NCBI GenBank assembly: GCA_013398055.1
Contig: VZRS01002401.1
Location: forward strand, 357,724-421,723
Source of the DNA: Ifrita kowaldi
Lineage: Eukaryota; Chordata; Aves; Passeriformes; Cinclosomatidae
Length of the DNA: 64,000 nucleotides
Direction: 5' to 3'
Within the stretch, counting starts at the first letter, position 1; the number at the start of each line of letters is the position of its first letter. The position numbers and the translations under genes are program-made. Under the pieces are notes generated by a model. That model made no database searches. It was not told the DNA's origin and worked only from the letters and a program-made list of their open reading frames with translations. This document shows positions 38,701-47,015 of the stretch, in pieces.

Positions 38701-41700
38701 TGTAGTCAACTTTTTGAGAATCCTTGGAAAAAGCTGACTTGTGTTTGTCGTGCACTTTCTGAGCATGAATGAAGGAGTTGTGCCATCCAGCACTTGCACA
38801 AAGTTAATTTAGGTCACAGCAGATGTGGAGGATGAAGCCATGGAAAGCCAGCTCACTGCATTCCTCCTCACTGCATTCTTCCTTCCTGCTGGAAGCAGAG
38901 CTCTGTTAGGGCAGCATAGTCAGAGTTTTTCCTGACTGCATTTGTTTTGAAAACAGCAAATTCATTTGAGTGCAGGTTACTGGTTTCTTAGATGGGATTC
39001 TGACCAGTTGTGGTATTTTAATTTTGGAAACTTCCAATAAAAACCCCCTGAGGTTTTATGTAATGTGAAATCAGTGTCTCTTAACTACTAGATTATGGCT
39101 GGAATTTTTTCTAATTATACATTGTCTTACAGCTTGAGGTGCAGACCCAGAGCAGACAGGTTTGGATGAACTGCCCAGTGTGCAGCTGGTTCTTAGAAGC
39201 CATTACATGTATTCTGAAAATAAGTGCTATGATTTTGTAACTGTGCTTTTGATTTTGTGATTTCATTTCTAGCAGGGATCATAGGGTATCAAACAGTCTT
39301 GTACTCCTTTATAATCTAATCTAAATCTTTTTTTAGATGGATGCTTCTTCCAGTTTAAGTGGCAGTGCATGCCAACATTTAGAAAGCTTTTATCCCAGCC
39401 CAGAGAATTAAAAATCCCTGGGATATTTAGTCAAGAATATTGCTCACATCCTCTGTGGTTAACAGATTATGGGAACTGGTGACATTTTGCTTCTCAATAC
39501 AACTTCTGGTAATCACGTGAGTTAGAGAATAAACAGAAATGTAATTAATTTTGTGAGCACATCAGATGTGAAGACTACTATAGCTGAGCATGGACTTCAG
39601 CTGGTTGGTTAAACAAACATTGTAGGACATGACAGGATAAAAGTAAATTTTCCCATAACATCTGTAAGGCTCTGAGCTGAGGCCTGTGGCCCTGCTCTGG
39701 GGTGTTGGCCTGGCCAGGTCTGTTGGGAGCAGCTGGAGTGGCCCCAGTGACCCCAGCTGGACTCCACTCCCCGGGTGCTGCTGCAGTGCTGGGTTGCTCT
39801 GAGTCACTCCAGGCTGAGCTCCCGGAGATGGGATTCCAGATTTATGCAGAGAGAAATATTTAGCGTTGTGCTAAGATATGTTTTTGTTGCAGGCAATATG
39901 GTCCCCTTATGGCACAGGAGTCTTGGTACTCCTTGTATTTCAAGAAGCTGAATTAATTGCACACTAAACATAATTCTCTGGTAGGAGTAGCAGTACTACA
40001 GTAACATCTGAAAGATTTGGCATGTGAAGCGTTTTTAAATTTCCTTCCTACGTAGGTAAGCCTTAACTTAGGGAACAGGAGCTGTGAGATACTGCAGCTT
40101 CCAGGGAGGACTGGGCAGGTACCAATTTTATGTTCAGTAGTTAAACAGCTACTTGACTTCTTAAACTTTCTAGAATTTGGAAAATTAGATCTGTGTGTCT
40201 TTGAAGGAACTGTCTTATCTGCTCTAGTGTCTTGTAAGGAGAGTGTTTTTCCATTTGGCTTAGAAGTAAGGAAGAGATGCTTGTTTGGGTATGAGTCACT
40301 TCTGATATTTCTCCAGATAGATTGTGTAGATAAGCTGCAGAGAGATTTAATGTACAAATTGCCTTCAGAGACGTGTGTCCATTGGAATCCACTTAGGGAA
40401 CATTGAGGGCTTTGGGACATGATGCCACATAGCACCACTTAACTTTGACATTGATAATCATACAGTGATTTTTATTAAATCTTATCAATATAGTAGTAAC
40501 TGTCTTCATCCCTCACTTCCTGTAGATATCTGTCAGCAAGATAACTTGGAGGGGATAAAAATAAGTTGTTAATTCCCAGAATGTAGCTACAAGCAATGAC
40601 TTCAGCAGTTCTGGCAAGACGATCAATTTAAACACTAACAGGGATTCCCATCTCTGGATGTTGAACCAGTCATGCTGCGTGGTGGGCGTTTTCCATGGAG
40701 ATCTGGCTGGCCTGGGGTAATTGCTCTAATCAAAATGTCAGGAGCAAACCCCAACGTAGCATCACAAACTGTAGTTAGTGAGATACTTGGAGTGCCTGTG
40801 GTCATGGCCCCGCAGCCCTGACTGCTGTAGTCACAACTGGGTGCTCTCTCTTTCCACTTTAATTCCCTGCATTTACTACCCCAAACCCCACAGTGTTTCC
40901 TTTTCATTCCTCCCCTTTTGCACATGAGCACTTAACTAAACCTGGAATGAAAAGTTAATGGGAATTGGAAAATCCCTCTCACCCTCACTGGCATTATTGA
41001 TGTGTGTATCGAGATCTCAGAGACTCTGTTTAACCCTTGCTTGCTTTCTGTGCTTTCCCTAATGCCCCCATTAGTGCTCTCCCTGGAACAGTCCGTGCTG
41101 GGCTCTCCAGTTTTAACTGATTGAGAGCAGTTTGCTATCAATCCTAACTGGGGAGTAGAGTCTCTAATGGGACTCTGTAATTTTTCTCCCACTGATTTGC
41201 CTGCTACTGTCATGACCATAATGAAGTAACAGCAATACTTCACCTTTTGCCTCCAAAACCTTCCAAACGCTCTTGCCCCGTGCTGGGGCTCTTTGGGTTC
41301 CTGTCAGGAGACTCTTCACCCCTCAGGTCTGTGGGTTTGTGAGGAGTAACTTAGTGTCACTACTAATAGTAGTGGTGAGGAGTGAGGAAGAAACATAACT
41401 TCAAATCCTTTGTGTTTCTGAAGCGTTTTGGTTTTTTCTCTACAGATGGCAGCTCTGCAAAGTCCCTTCTATGGAGATAAAATGAACCTGTTTTCTCTTT
41501 GCCAAAAAATAGAGCAATGTGACTACCCACCTCTTCCAGCTGAACATTACTCTGAAAAGGTAAATTGGGAGTGTGGTTGCAGGGGAATGGGGAGGTGCAG
41601 TGAAGTTCCTGCTGGCACAGAGAAAGGGACCCCAAGAGGAGAACCCCCTCCATCCAGGGAAGAACAGGGGACAGCTAGGGGATCCTGGATACCTGGCTGA

Positions 41701-44438
41701 GGAAATTACTTTTGTGGTGTCTGAATATTGACAACCTAAATCAAAACAGAAAAGATTTCTTAATGTGGGGAATATTGTGAAACTGAAAGTCTGTGACGCT
41801 GGCAGAAACCAGCAGTGAGCTGTGGGAAAGCCCTCTCCCTGCTTCCTTTCCCATAAAACATTTCATAAAAGAGCACTGATATGTTTGTTTATGAAGTCTT
41901 CAGTGTGTGACAAAGCAGGGAAGGAGTAATTTTCAGAAAAAGAGAAGAAAAGCCATTTAGTTTAATGCAATAAGCACCTCTACAGCAGCTGCACGGAGGC
42001 TTTCTGAGTCCGGGTTTGTGTGTCTGAACATGAGGAATGGGGAGCAGCATCTGAACCAGTGCATAAACCCCACTGTCACAGTTCCTGCTCCCCCAGCTGC
42101 AGACACGTGTTGGGTTTCCTCAGGGCCTCTTGAGATGAGCTTGACTTTTTTCTGCCTCACCTAGACAAAGCAGCTGGTTTTCCTTAACCTCCTCATTCCT
42201 TACATTTGCCTTCTATTTGAAGGGAAATGGCTAATGGAATTTTAAATGTTCACTATATCCCCTGGGGTTCTTCTTTTGTTTCACTCTACCTCAGCATCCT
42301 GAGGAAGAGGCAGGATGCCGGGAAATACCGAGCACAGCCACTCTGGCCCCCGCCCTGGGAGGGACCCTGCACCACACTTTACTTTTTGCTTTGTTTTTCC
42401 TTACCAAGTAACTCGTGCAAAACGATGCTTTGAGAACTAGTCTGTAAAAGTGAATTTTAAAATTTTTTCACCCCAAGCTCCGTAGCAGCGCCTGGCTCTG
42501 CGTGTCCCTTTGCCGTGCTGCTGCAGCTTGCATTTCAGGATATGCCTGTTGGCAGCAGGAATTAGTGTAAGCTGACAGATGTGTTTCCTGTCTTTACAAT
42601 TACTGTCTGTTTGCTTCCCTCTGGCAGTGCTAAAGAGTGTGTGTAGTGCAGTGATACAGTCGGGGTGAGAAGGATGGTTTAGAGCTCAAGGGCGCTGGGT
42701 CCCACAGAACTCCAGATGGTTCATGCACTATTAACGGGATGCTGGCAGAGGCTGTGCCTGTGGCTGCAGCTCCTCGGCTGCTGCTGGTGCTCACTGAAAC
42801 AGCACAAACAGGGAATTGGAACAGGACTCCACCACAAACAGCATCCAGTGTGGTACTTCCTTGGGACAAGAAAGAGGAACAAGGCAGTGTTTGGGGCAGA
42901 GCCCCTGCTTTAGTTTCCTTTCAGGGATGTTCCTCTTCTCTGTGGCCTTTTGTGCCTCACCAGTCCAGGCCCTCCTGTGAGCAACTGCATGCTGCTGGAA
43001 GCAGGAGGAGGAGTTGAAATCCAGCCAGGATTGGTTTTCTATATTGGGAACAAATTTGCTGGTAACTGGAGATGCTGGCTGGCGGTGCTGATCCAGGCTC
43101 AGCCCACTGGTTCCTGTAGGTGCTGGTGAATGCCTGTGAGGACAGAAATGCCTGGGCTGTGTTTCAGTGCTGCATTCACAGGGGAGCAGTTACTGTTTGG
43201 ACAAATGGTACTGGTAGCACAGGCCCTGGGCAGAGTAGAAGCATTTTCAGTTGTTTGTGGGAGTTTTGTGGTCAGGGCTGAGATATGTGTTCACTCTTTG
43301 GGGTCTCAGGGCTATGAAGGCAGCACTGTCCCTGCCCTGAGCTCGTCAAGAATCACCAGACAAGGGGGCAGGGCCAGGCAGTGGGTCTGGGCTGGGAGCA
43401 AGGACTGGGCCTGGCTCCATCCAGAGCCGGAAACTTCGGGTACGTTCGTTAATGCAGCTGAAGCCCTGTGCTTGATAGCTCTATGGCCATGCTTTTAATT
43501 ACCGTTAAAATAATTGGCACTGTGGCTACTGGGAGGATGTGAGAAGATCAGAGGCTCAAGGCTGTTTCTCCTGGTGCCTCAGGGGTACGAGCAGCTTTCA
43601 GTGTCTGTATAATTAAAAACTACAATCTTTCATGTGCACAATAAAGAGGGCTGGGAGGTGGGGAGACTCCAGCTCTTCTGCATTTTATTTATTAAACATA
43701 ATCAATGACCAGTTTCTCTTCCTCATAAAGGTTTTTAGGAAACACCAAGGTCTCATAGCTGTGTCCAGTAGCTTAAGATACAGAAATGCTGGTCAGACTT
43801 GTTACACTGAGCGGGTTTAGTGCTGGGGTTGCTGCGAGAAGGGCAGCACAGCTGCTGTTCCTGAGAGCTCTGCTCAGGCTCCCCCTTTCCTCAGTTCTCT
43901 TTCACTGCCAGGTCCTTCCTCACCTCCCACCTCAGTCACATCTTGGAAGTGATCTCAGGTTTCCTTCCTTCCTTCTGGTCCTGCAGATCGGTGTCCTGCT
44001 CATGCCACTGGTGCCTCCCTCAGTCCCACACTCTCCCCAGCCCTGGGAGCACAGGCTGGGTCCTCCTGCACGATGTAAAATATTCTGGGGTGGGGAAAAA
44101 ATTAAATCTTTAGTGACGATTTGGTGGAAAAGGTTCTTCCTGGCTCTTTTGGAGGTGGAACACAGACATAAGACAGACACATGCCTGCAATCTGCCCAGC
44201 AACATCTGCATAAAAGAGGTTCCCCTTTCCTGGCGCAGCCTCCAGAGCTTGGGCAGGCATTCCTGCAGCCTCTTCCAGGAAGACAGCAGCAGATTCACTC
44301 ACGTTTGCCTGTTTTGCTGTCTTGCAGCTGCGGGAGCTGGTGAGCATGTGCATATACCCCGACCCAGATCAAAGGCCTGACATCAGCTACGTGCACCAAA
44401 TAGCCAAACAAATGCACGTGTGGACCTCGAGCACATGA
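17627..44438 (+). CDS. NEK6: NIMA-related serine/threonine kinase NEK6 (nine coding exons)
   Basis: Join 17627-17719, 24634-24774, 25687-25749, 26846-26956, 30221-30329, 31578-31685, 38526-38620, 41446-41559, 44328-44438. This gives 945 bases, or 314 residues plus stop, one more than I recall for human NEK6. A short His-rich N-terminal tail (1-44) precedes one kinase domain: Gly loop GRGQFSEV (53-60), ATP lysine K75 in VALK, HRD 171-173, DLG 191-193, activation-loop S207 (human S206, phosphorylated by NEK9) and APE-equivalent SPE 216-218. Y109 matches the autoinhibitory 'Tyr-down' residue of NEK6/NEK7. NEK6 acts downstream of NEK9 in mitosis, phosphorylating KIF11 and supporting spindle assembly and cytokinesis. 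The N-terminal and C-terminal sequences favour NEK6 over its paralogue NEK7, as does the PSMB7 neighbour. K201 resembles NEK7. Confidence 0.96.
18690..18960. promoter_or_regulatory. TAAT-rich candidate enhancer in NEK6 intron
   Basis: At least six homeodomain-type cores cluster here: TAAT at 18711, GATTAATC near 18729, CAATTA at 18765, TTAATTA at 18774, and TAATTA at 18810 and 18910. The sequence lacks the homopolymer runs of the neighbouring intron. Such composition is typical of conserved developmental enhancers. Conservation itself cannot be judged from one sequence. Confidence 0.35.
22270..22400. promoter_or_regulatory. Candidate enhancer block with octamer motif
   Basis: ATGCAAAT, the POU/OCT octamer, lies at 22367-22374. 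It is preceded by a TTAATTAGG homeodomain-type core near 22337 and followed by TGCATATG. The motif grouping suggests a regulatory element, but AT-rich introns yield such motifs by chance, so confidence is low. Confidence 0.28.
23412..23819. repeat. 197-bp tandem direct duplication (2.07 copies)
   Basis: The unit at 23412-23608 is repeated at 23609-23805 with the same 197-bp spacing throughout, and the first 14 bases or so of a third copy follow at 23806-23819. I see only two differences between the full copies: G/T about 11 bases in, and G/A in CCAGAGTGTA versus CCAGAATGTA. Each copy contains a T10 run followed by CTCTCTG. It is non-coding, lies within a NEK6 intron and resembles no transposon I know. 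A recent local duplication or an assembly duplication would both look like this. Confidence 0.95.
24634..24774 (+). CDS. NEK6: NEK6 coding exon 2 (kinase glycine loop and ATP lysine)
   Basis: The acceptor TTTGACAG ends at 24633 and the donor is CAG|GTGAGC; phase 0 at both ends, 47 codons (residues 32-78). It encodes the end of the N-terminal tail, then LADFQIEKKIGRGQFSEVY, which is the first kinase strand with the glycine-rich loop, and VALKKVQ with the ATP-anchoring lysine K75. LADFQIEKK is the expected NEK6 form; NEK7 has LANFRIEKK. Confidence 0.96.
24775..25686 (+). other. NEK6 intron between coding exons 2 and 3
   Basis: 912 bp, GT-AG, AT-rich in its second half. No additional exon, repeat or regulatory block stands out. 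Confidence 0.9.
25687..25749 (+). CDS. NEK6: NEK6 coding exon 3 (alpha-C helix)
   Basis: 63 bases, phase 0 at both ends, encoding 21 residues (79-99) from IFEMMDAKAR to KEIDLLK. The glutamate of KEI is the alpha-C glutamate that pairs with the ATP-binding lysine in active kinases. IFEMM matches NEK6, where NEK7 has IFDLM. The acceptor is TTTGAAG, an AAG acceptor rather than the commoner CAG, and the donor is AAG|GTAAGA. Confidence 0.95.
25750..26845 (+). other. NEK6 intron between coding exons 3 and 4
   Basis: 1096 bp, GT-AG. A T-rich run follows the donor (about 25769-25800). The rest is AT-rich and apparently non-coding. Confidence 0.9.
26846..26956 (+). CDS. NEK6: NEK6 coding exon 4 (hinge region, Tyr-down residue)
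   Basis: 111 bases, phase 0, 37 residues (100-136). It begins QLNHPNIIKYLDSFIEDNEL and continues into the hinge segment LELADAGDLSQMIK. Y109 in IIKY aligns with the autoinhibitory tyrosine of NEK6/NEK7 (Y108 in human NEK6), which blocks the active site until NEK9 binds. KYLDSF is the NEK6 form; NEK7 has KYYASF. The acceptor is CTGCAG and the donor AAG|GTAAGG. Confidence 0.96.
28930..29130. promoter_or_regulatory. Candidate conserved non-coding block
   Basis: This stretch is free of homopolymers and of balanced composition, with CpG-containing motifs such as CTCTCTCTCGAG, unlike the surrounding AT-rich intron. There is no long open frame. The call rests only on composition. Confidence 0.2.
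29940..30160. promoter_or_regulatory. Dense homeodomain-motif block before coding exon 5
   Basis: TAATTA at 29958-29963 is followed within 25 bases by ATTAATG, TAATCA and CATAATTG, and TAATTAG lies at 30041-30047. CTAATCAG follows near 30091 and two PstI-like CTGCAG E-box neighbours further on. Seven TAAT cores in about 150 bases immediately upstream of an exon suggest an intronic enhancer rather than a splicing signal. Confidence 0.38.
30221..30329 (+). CDS. NEK6: NEK6 coding exon 5 (C-lobe, up to HR of the HRD motif)
   Basis: 109 bases, entering in phase 0 and leaving after the first base of a codon. It encodes YFKKQKRLIPERTVWKYF and HMHSRRVMHR (residues 137-172). The split codon completes the catalytic aspartate D173 of HRD across the intron. 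YFKK is the NEK6 form; NEK7 has HFKK. The acceptor is CCCACAG and the donor AGAG|GTAACA. Confidence 0.96.
30330..31577 (+). other. NEK6 intron between coding exons 5 and 6
   Basis: 1248 bp, GT-AG. The last 170 bases contain a conserved-looking block with TCF/LEF-type motifs; the rest shows nothing notable. Confidence 0.9.
31411..31557 (+). promoter_or_regulatory. Candidate TCF/LEF-rich block upstream of coding exon 6
   Basis: CTATCAAAG near 31442 and CTTTGACC near 31548 are TCF/LEF-type motifs in opposite orientation. The block also has several CpG sites (CTCGAG-like and CGCGAGCG), rare in this intron. GTGCAG at about 31412-31417 looks like a splice acceptor, but splicing from exon 5 would meet a stop after eight codons and no good donor follows, so an exon is unlikely. 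Confidence 0.25.
31578..31685 (+). CDS. NEK6: NEK6 coding exon 6 (catalytic and activation loops)
   Basis: 108 bases. It completes D173 and encodes DIKPANVFI, DLGLG (191-195) and the activation loop FFSSKTTAAHSL. S207 corresponds to the NEK9-phosphorylated serine (human S206). Asn178 of PANV is the Mg-binding asparagine. K201 occupies a position where I recall glutamate in human NEK6 and lysine in NEK7. It ends after one base of a valine codon. The acceptor is CTTGCAG and the donor TTAG|GTAAGC. Confidence 0.96.
33190..33720. promoter_or_regulatory. CpG-rich intronic regulatory element with X-box and octamer
   Basis: A CpG-dense island of sequence sits in an otherwise AT-rich intron. In order it holds GCGC-rich sequence, a perfect RFX X-box (33287-33300), the POU octamer ATGCAAAT (33355-33362), a 12-bp GC palindrome CCGCCGCGGCGG (33476-33487), TAATTAGAG (about 33500) and a second CpG patch at 33650-33720. 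The mix of CpG islets and homopolymer-free AT-rich sequence with homeodomain cores resembles deeply conserved developmental enhancers. An intronic promoter for an alternative NEK6 or non-coding transcript is the main alternative. Open frames here are by-products of composition. Confidence 0.5.
33287..33300. promoter_or_regulatory. Perfect X-box (RFX-type) palindrome
   Basis: GTTGCC CC GGCAAC: two perfect inverted half-sites separated by two bases, matching the RFX-family X-box consensus GTNRCC-N0-3-RGYAAC. RFX factors control ciliary genes and act at many enhancers. The motif match is exact; occupancy is inferred. Confidence 0.6.
33980..34200. promoter_or_regulatory. AT-rich conserved-looking block beside the X-box element
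   Basis: It contains TTAACATTAAG, TTTTAATAGG, CATTAATATTACAATGG and AACAAACTTGG without long homopolymers. The motifs are homeodomain and SOX/FOX-like. It may be an extension of the adjacent CpG-rich element. Weak evidence. Confidence 0.22.
34754..34796. repeat. A/C-rich low-complexity tract
   Basis: Imperfect AACC/CCAA-type repetition, with AAAAACCCAACCAGCC followed by AACCCAACCCAACC. A similar shorter tract lies at 34235-34265 and another at 11836-11862. Such degenerate A/C tracts are common in bird introns. Confidence 0.6.
36060..36400. promoter_or_regulatory. Candidate enhancer with homeodomain and MEIS-like motifs
   Basis: It contains GATTAA at 36085, GATTAG at 36099, a MEIS/PREP-type TGACAG at 36262-36267 and TTAATGCATCA near 36280. 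Several CpG-containing segments (for example around 36139-36150) sit among homopolymer-free sequence. It grades directly into a CpG-rich patch. The composition suggests a conserved enhancer. Confidence 0.38.
36410..36700. promoter_or_regulatory. Intronic CpG-rich patch
   Basis: GC-rich with roughly two dozen CpG sites, directly adjoining the preceding homeodomain-rich block. It could be a small orphan CpG island marking an enhancer or an unannotated start site. Open frames on both strands here have biased composition and no recognisable domain. Confidence 0.4.
38526..38620 (+). CDS. NEK6: NEK6 coding exon 7 (P+1 loop, GC splice donor)
   Basis: 95 bases. It completes V209 and encodes GTPYYMSPERIHENGYNF and SDIWSLGCLLYE (residues 210-240). 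SPE replaces the usual APE, and DIWSLG is the subdomain IX motif. The exon must end at 38620 to keep the frame into MAALQSPF of the next exon. The donor is therefore GAG|GCAAGT, a GC donor. Using the nearby GT at 38625 would add four bases and shift the frame. Confidence 0.95.
38621..41445 (+). other. NEK6 GC-AG intron between coding exons 7 and 8
   Basis: 2825 bp. It begins GCAAGT, otherwise a strong donor match, and ends TCTCTACAG. The 3' half contains a conserved-looking block (40650-41240). No other gene is recognised. Confidence 0.9.
40650..41240. promoter_or_regulatory. Candidate conserved non-coding block in GC-AG intron
   Basis: Motifs include GGTAATTGCTCTAATCA (about 40716-40732), TTAATGGGAATTGG near 40954, CCATTAGTGC near 41069 and TCTAATGGGAC near 41162. 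Homopolymers are nearly absent over about 600 bases, unlike the rest of the intron. This suggests constraint but does not prove it. Confidence 0.33.
41446..41559 (+). CDS. NEK6: NEK6 coding exon 8 (C-lobe helices)
   Basis: 114 bases, phase 0, 38 residues (241-278): MAALQSPFYGDKMNLFSL, then KIEQCDYPPLP and AEHYSEK. MNLFSLCQKIE is the NEK6 form; NEK7 has MNLYSLCKKIE. The acceptor is CTACAG and the donor AAG|GTAAAT. Confidence 0.96.
41560..44327 (+). other. NEK6 intron between coding exons 8 and 9
   Basis: 2768 bp, GT-AG. Short conserved-looking segments occur at about 42640-42740 and 43430-43540; the latter contains CGTTAATGC and TTTTAATTACCG. The 185-codon open frame at 43786-44343 runs through the acceptor of the last exon in the wrong frame and is a shadow. 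Confidence 0.85.
44328..44438 (+). CDS. NEK6: NEK6 coding exon 9 with stop codon
   Basis: 111 bases: 36 residues (279-314) and TGA at 44436-44438. It encodes LRELVSMCIYPDPDQRPDIS, with the subdomain XI arginine in QRPD, and ends VHQIAKQMHVWTSST. The WTSST end is close to the mammalian NEK6 C-terminus as I recall it. The acceptor is GTCTTGCAG. Confidence 0.96.
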   Translation: MRELVSMCIYPDPDQRPDISYVHQIAKQMHVWTSST

Positions 44439-45334
44439 GCGCCGTGGCCGCGCAGAGCCAGCACAGCTCAGTCTTACTTGAATTCTTTTTCTCAGCTGAA
44501 AGCGACTGGTGCCAGGTCACACAGGTGGGAGGTTGAGCACTCACAGCAGAGGCTCCATCATTTGCAGGTTATTTGATAAGGACTCTTAGAGGTGGTCGTG
44601 CTTTAACGTGAAGATTCTGTGAGGTATTGCAAGTGATTCTTTTTATTTTTTATTTTTGAGGCCAATAATGTTATGGATGTAGATCATTTAAGGGTCCTTT
44701 CTTAAAACTGTCGTGTGTAATCTAGGATAGCCGCTATTACTGAGGGCTCGGCCTTTGCCAGACCTTCTATCTTAACTGTAATGTGAAATATTGAAATAAT
44801 TCCTTCAGTGAAATCACTTTATACTAATGTAAGAATTACCATAGATTTTGTGTAATTTGTATAACTGCTACTTTGCCTCTTCTGCAAATGGTTAATAGGA
44901 AATTCAGTTTCTACTTGCTATATTTTAAAGCAGCCATTTATGTTTTTATTAATTTCCTCCTCTTCAGACTTAGGAACTGGGAAGGGTTGGGGGGTGGGAA
45001 ATACTTTTGTTTCATGATTTCTTTTTTTTTTTTTTAATTGAAAGAGTATTTTGCTGATGCATTTTTCTGTCAGAGATGAGTTAAACATGAGCCTGGGGAA
45101 AGAAGACAAACATGCCAAGCAAACCCCAACCAGCCTTGCTCCTGCAGAGAATTGCTCCTTACCCTCATTTTTCCCTTTTGGAATGGTTCTTCTTCACCTC
45201 CAGGTTCTTGTTTAAAACCAGTGTTTATCAAAGCCAACTCAGTTTTGGTGCAGAGACTTTTACATGTTCAATAGTACGTCAGGTACTACCATGGAACTTC
45301 AGCAGTGTTTTAAACACTTGGAAAATTTTTAAAA

Positions 45335-45340
45335 AATAAA
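45335..45340 (+). terminator. Proximal NEK6 poly(A) signal
   Basis: AATAAA followed by TTAAATG and then a TTTGTGTATGG segment, a plausible GU-rich downstream element. Confidence 0.5.
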
Positions 45341-46310
45341 TTAAATGCTTTGTGTATGGAATTCTGCATAGGATCAGCCCCTTCTCTCAAACTGTGAAAG
45401 CTCATTACAGAATGTGAATGTTTATAAAATCTCAACCTGAAGGAGTCATCGTCTTTAACTGCATGAAAATTGCCAACCAGCTAAATTCATTCATTGAATC
45501 AATGATTTGTTTCATTACTGTCAATGGAAATACTCACTGCTTTAGGAACAGCCGTGGAGTCACGTTCCAGTGTCTCCACTCCATGTGCCTGTCGGGAGGA
45601 GCAGGGCTGCACTCGGTGCTCCAGAGGAAATCCCTCAGCCTGTGCTGCTCCAGTGCCGCTTCCACGTGTGACAGGGGCTCATGCCAATGTATAGATTTGT
45701 GTGTGACAGTTCAAATGCAGCCTGTGCCTGGTTTTTTTCTTAAGGAAATCTTACAATCCTTAATTTTTTTGAACTAAGATTAGGGTTAGGGGGTTACATA
45801 CATATATATGCTTTTAGTGGATTTTTTTAACCTACTTTTCTCTACTTTAAGGAAAACTGCAGTGCCATCTTCAACTACTTCCTCTCAAATTTGGGAATAT
45901 TTTATAGGGTACCAAGAAAAGCCATTAATTGCCATGAATATGGTTGGTATCATTAATGCAAGGTGCCATTTTACTGAGGCTTCTCGGCAGAAAGTTGAGG
46001 CTACTGCTCACAGGAGAGATGTGGGAAATTCAAATCAGCGGGAGAAAGTTGTGGAGGCACCAAATTGCTCCCACCATTCCCATGCCAACCAGCTTGGTTA
46101 TTTATACCAGCTTCTTTAGCACTTCCCAGAGTTCAGCCTGAACCCCTCTGGTTCCACTGCAGCTTTCCTTGGAGCCATGGCTTCCAGGGAAGCTCAGCTC
46201 AAAAATGAGTATCTGGAGAAGTCTGGTCACTTTCTTGCTACGTAAAATTTCTTAGTGCTTATAAAGAAATGTATTTCAAAAAGTAATTCTTTTGCAATTG
46301 TGCATTTTTA

Positions 46311-46341
46311 AATAAATAAAAAAATTATTTCCAAAAATAAA
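46311..46341 (+). terminator. Distal NEK6 poly(A) signal cluster
   Basis: Two overlapping AATAAA copies (46311-46320) and a third at 46336-46341, then CCTTTGTTT. This is the last signal cluster on the plus strand before the opposing gene. Confidence 0.6.
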
Positions 46342-46360
46342 CACCTTTGTTTAAAAAACA

Positions 46361-46844
46361 AAAAAGTCCAGTGTTAAAGGTCCAAGTGGAGGTGAATTAC
46401 AAGACAATCAGACTTGAAATGATGCTGGCTCTGCCCTGTATCCTGTCTGTATCTACAGCAAACAGGGAAGCAATAACATCAACATCCCCTGATGACCAGT
46501 GCTACCCTCCACTGAGGTAGCAGGACAGCAGTGTCTGTTGGAGGGCAAGGGCAGCAATTCAGAACCACCAATGCTCACTGTTTTCTTACATTCTATTAAA
46601 TTAGAACTTACCAAATCAGACTTCTGCAGAGCAGTTTTATTCCTGCTGTTTTCCTGGACTAAGGTAACAAAGCAGCTCCTTTTCTGCCCCCAGTGCCAGG
46701 TGGTTCCTGGGGCAGAGCACAGCTCTCACCTGCTCAGATCTCTTGGGGTCAAGTCCCAGAGCCCTTCAGGGCTGCATGAGCCTCACCTGCTCTAAAGGAG
46801 GAAGGGAGAAGCAGCAGCAACAGCACCAGGTACACACACACTGA
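46361..46844. other. Intergenic gap between convergent genes
   Basis: About 480 bp separate the two 3' ends. It contains no recognisable gene. The minus-strand part next to PSMB7 supplies a TGTGTGTGTACC element (about 46827-46842) fitting the GU-rich downstream signal of that gene. Confidence 0.6.
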
Positions 46845-47015
46845 GGAGATTGGGCAGAGCCCTCTTTATTCTGCATCAGCTGTTCTCTGAGCACCCACAG
46901 GGCTCAGGATGTGTCCATGGTTTGCACGGTCTCATCCAACACCTCGAGCTCCAGGTGTGCCACATTCTCTGTGAGAACAGCAGTTGTTCCTTTTTCACAC
47001 TTGTACCTACCAAAC
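46845..47015 (-). CDS. PSMB7: PSMB7 last exon (stop at 46904-46906)
   Basis: The acceptor on the minus strand is TAACTAG|GTTTGG, at 47015/47016. One base completes an arginine codon, then 36 residues follow: FGRYKCEKGTTAVLTENV, then HLELEVLDETVQTMDTS. TGA is at 46906-46904. The rest down to about 46845 is a very short 3' UTR with AATAAA. This exon encodes most of the C-terminal arm of beta-2. Confidence 0.95.
46865..46870 (-). terminator. PSMB7 poly(A) signal
   Basis: TTTATT on the plus strand is AATAAA on the minus strand, 34 bases after the PSMB7 stop codon. A GU-rich stretch follows 20-40 bases downstream. Cleavage near 46845-46850 would give a 3' UTR of only about 55-60 bases. Confidence 0.8.

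Larger units (their letters stand above)
44439..46360 (+). other. NEK6: NEK6 3' untranslated region
   Basis: AT-rich sequence after the stop, bounded by poly(A) signals. The proximal AATAAA lies at 45335-45340, followed by a T/G-rich stretch. Distal AATAAA copies lie at 46311-46316, 46315-46320 and 46336-46341. The short form would have about 0.9 kb of 3' UTR and the long form about 1.9 kb. The end at about 46360 is estimated from the last signal. The open frames inside are chance frames. Confidence 0.65.

Noticed and set aside
43786..44343. 185-codon plus-strand open frame reaching the last NEK6 exon
   Set aside because: It runs through the acceptor in a different frame from NEK6; intronic chance frame.
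45779..45793. Telomere-like TTAGGG sequence
   Set aside because: Only about two degenerate copies; too short for an interstitial telomeric repeat.
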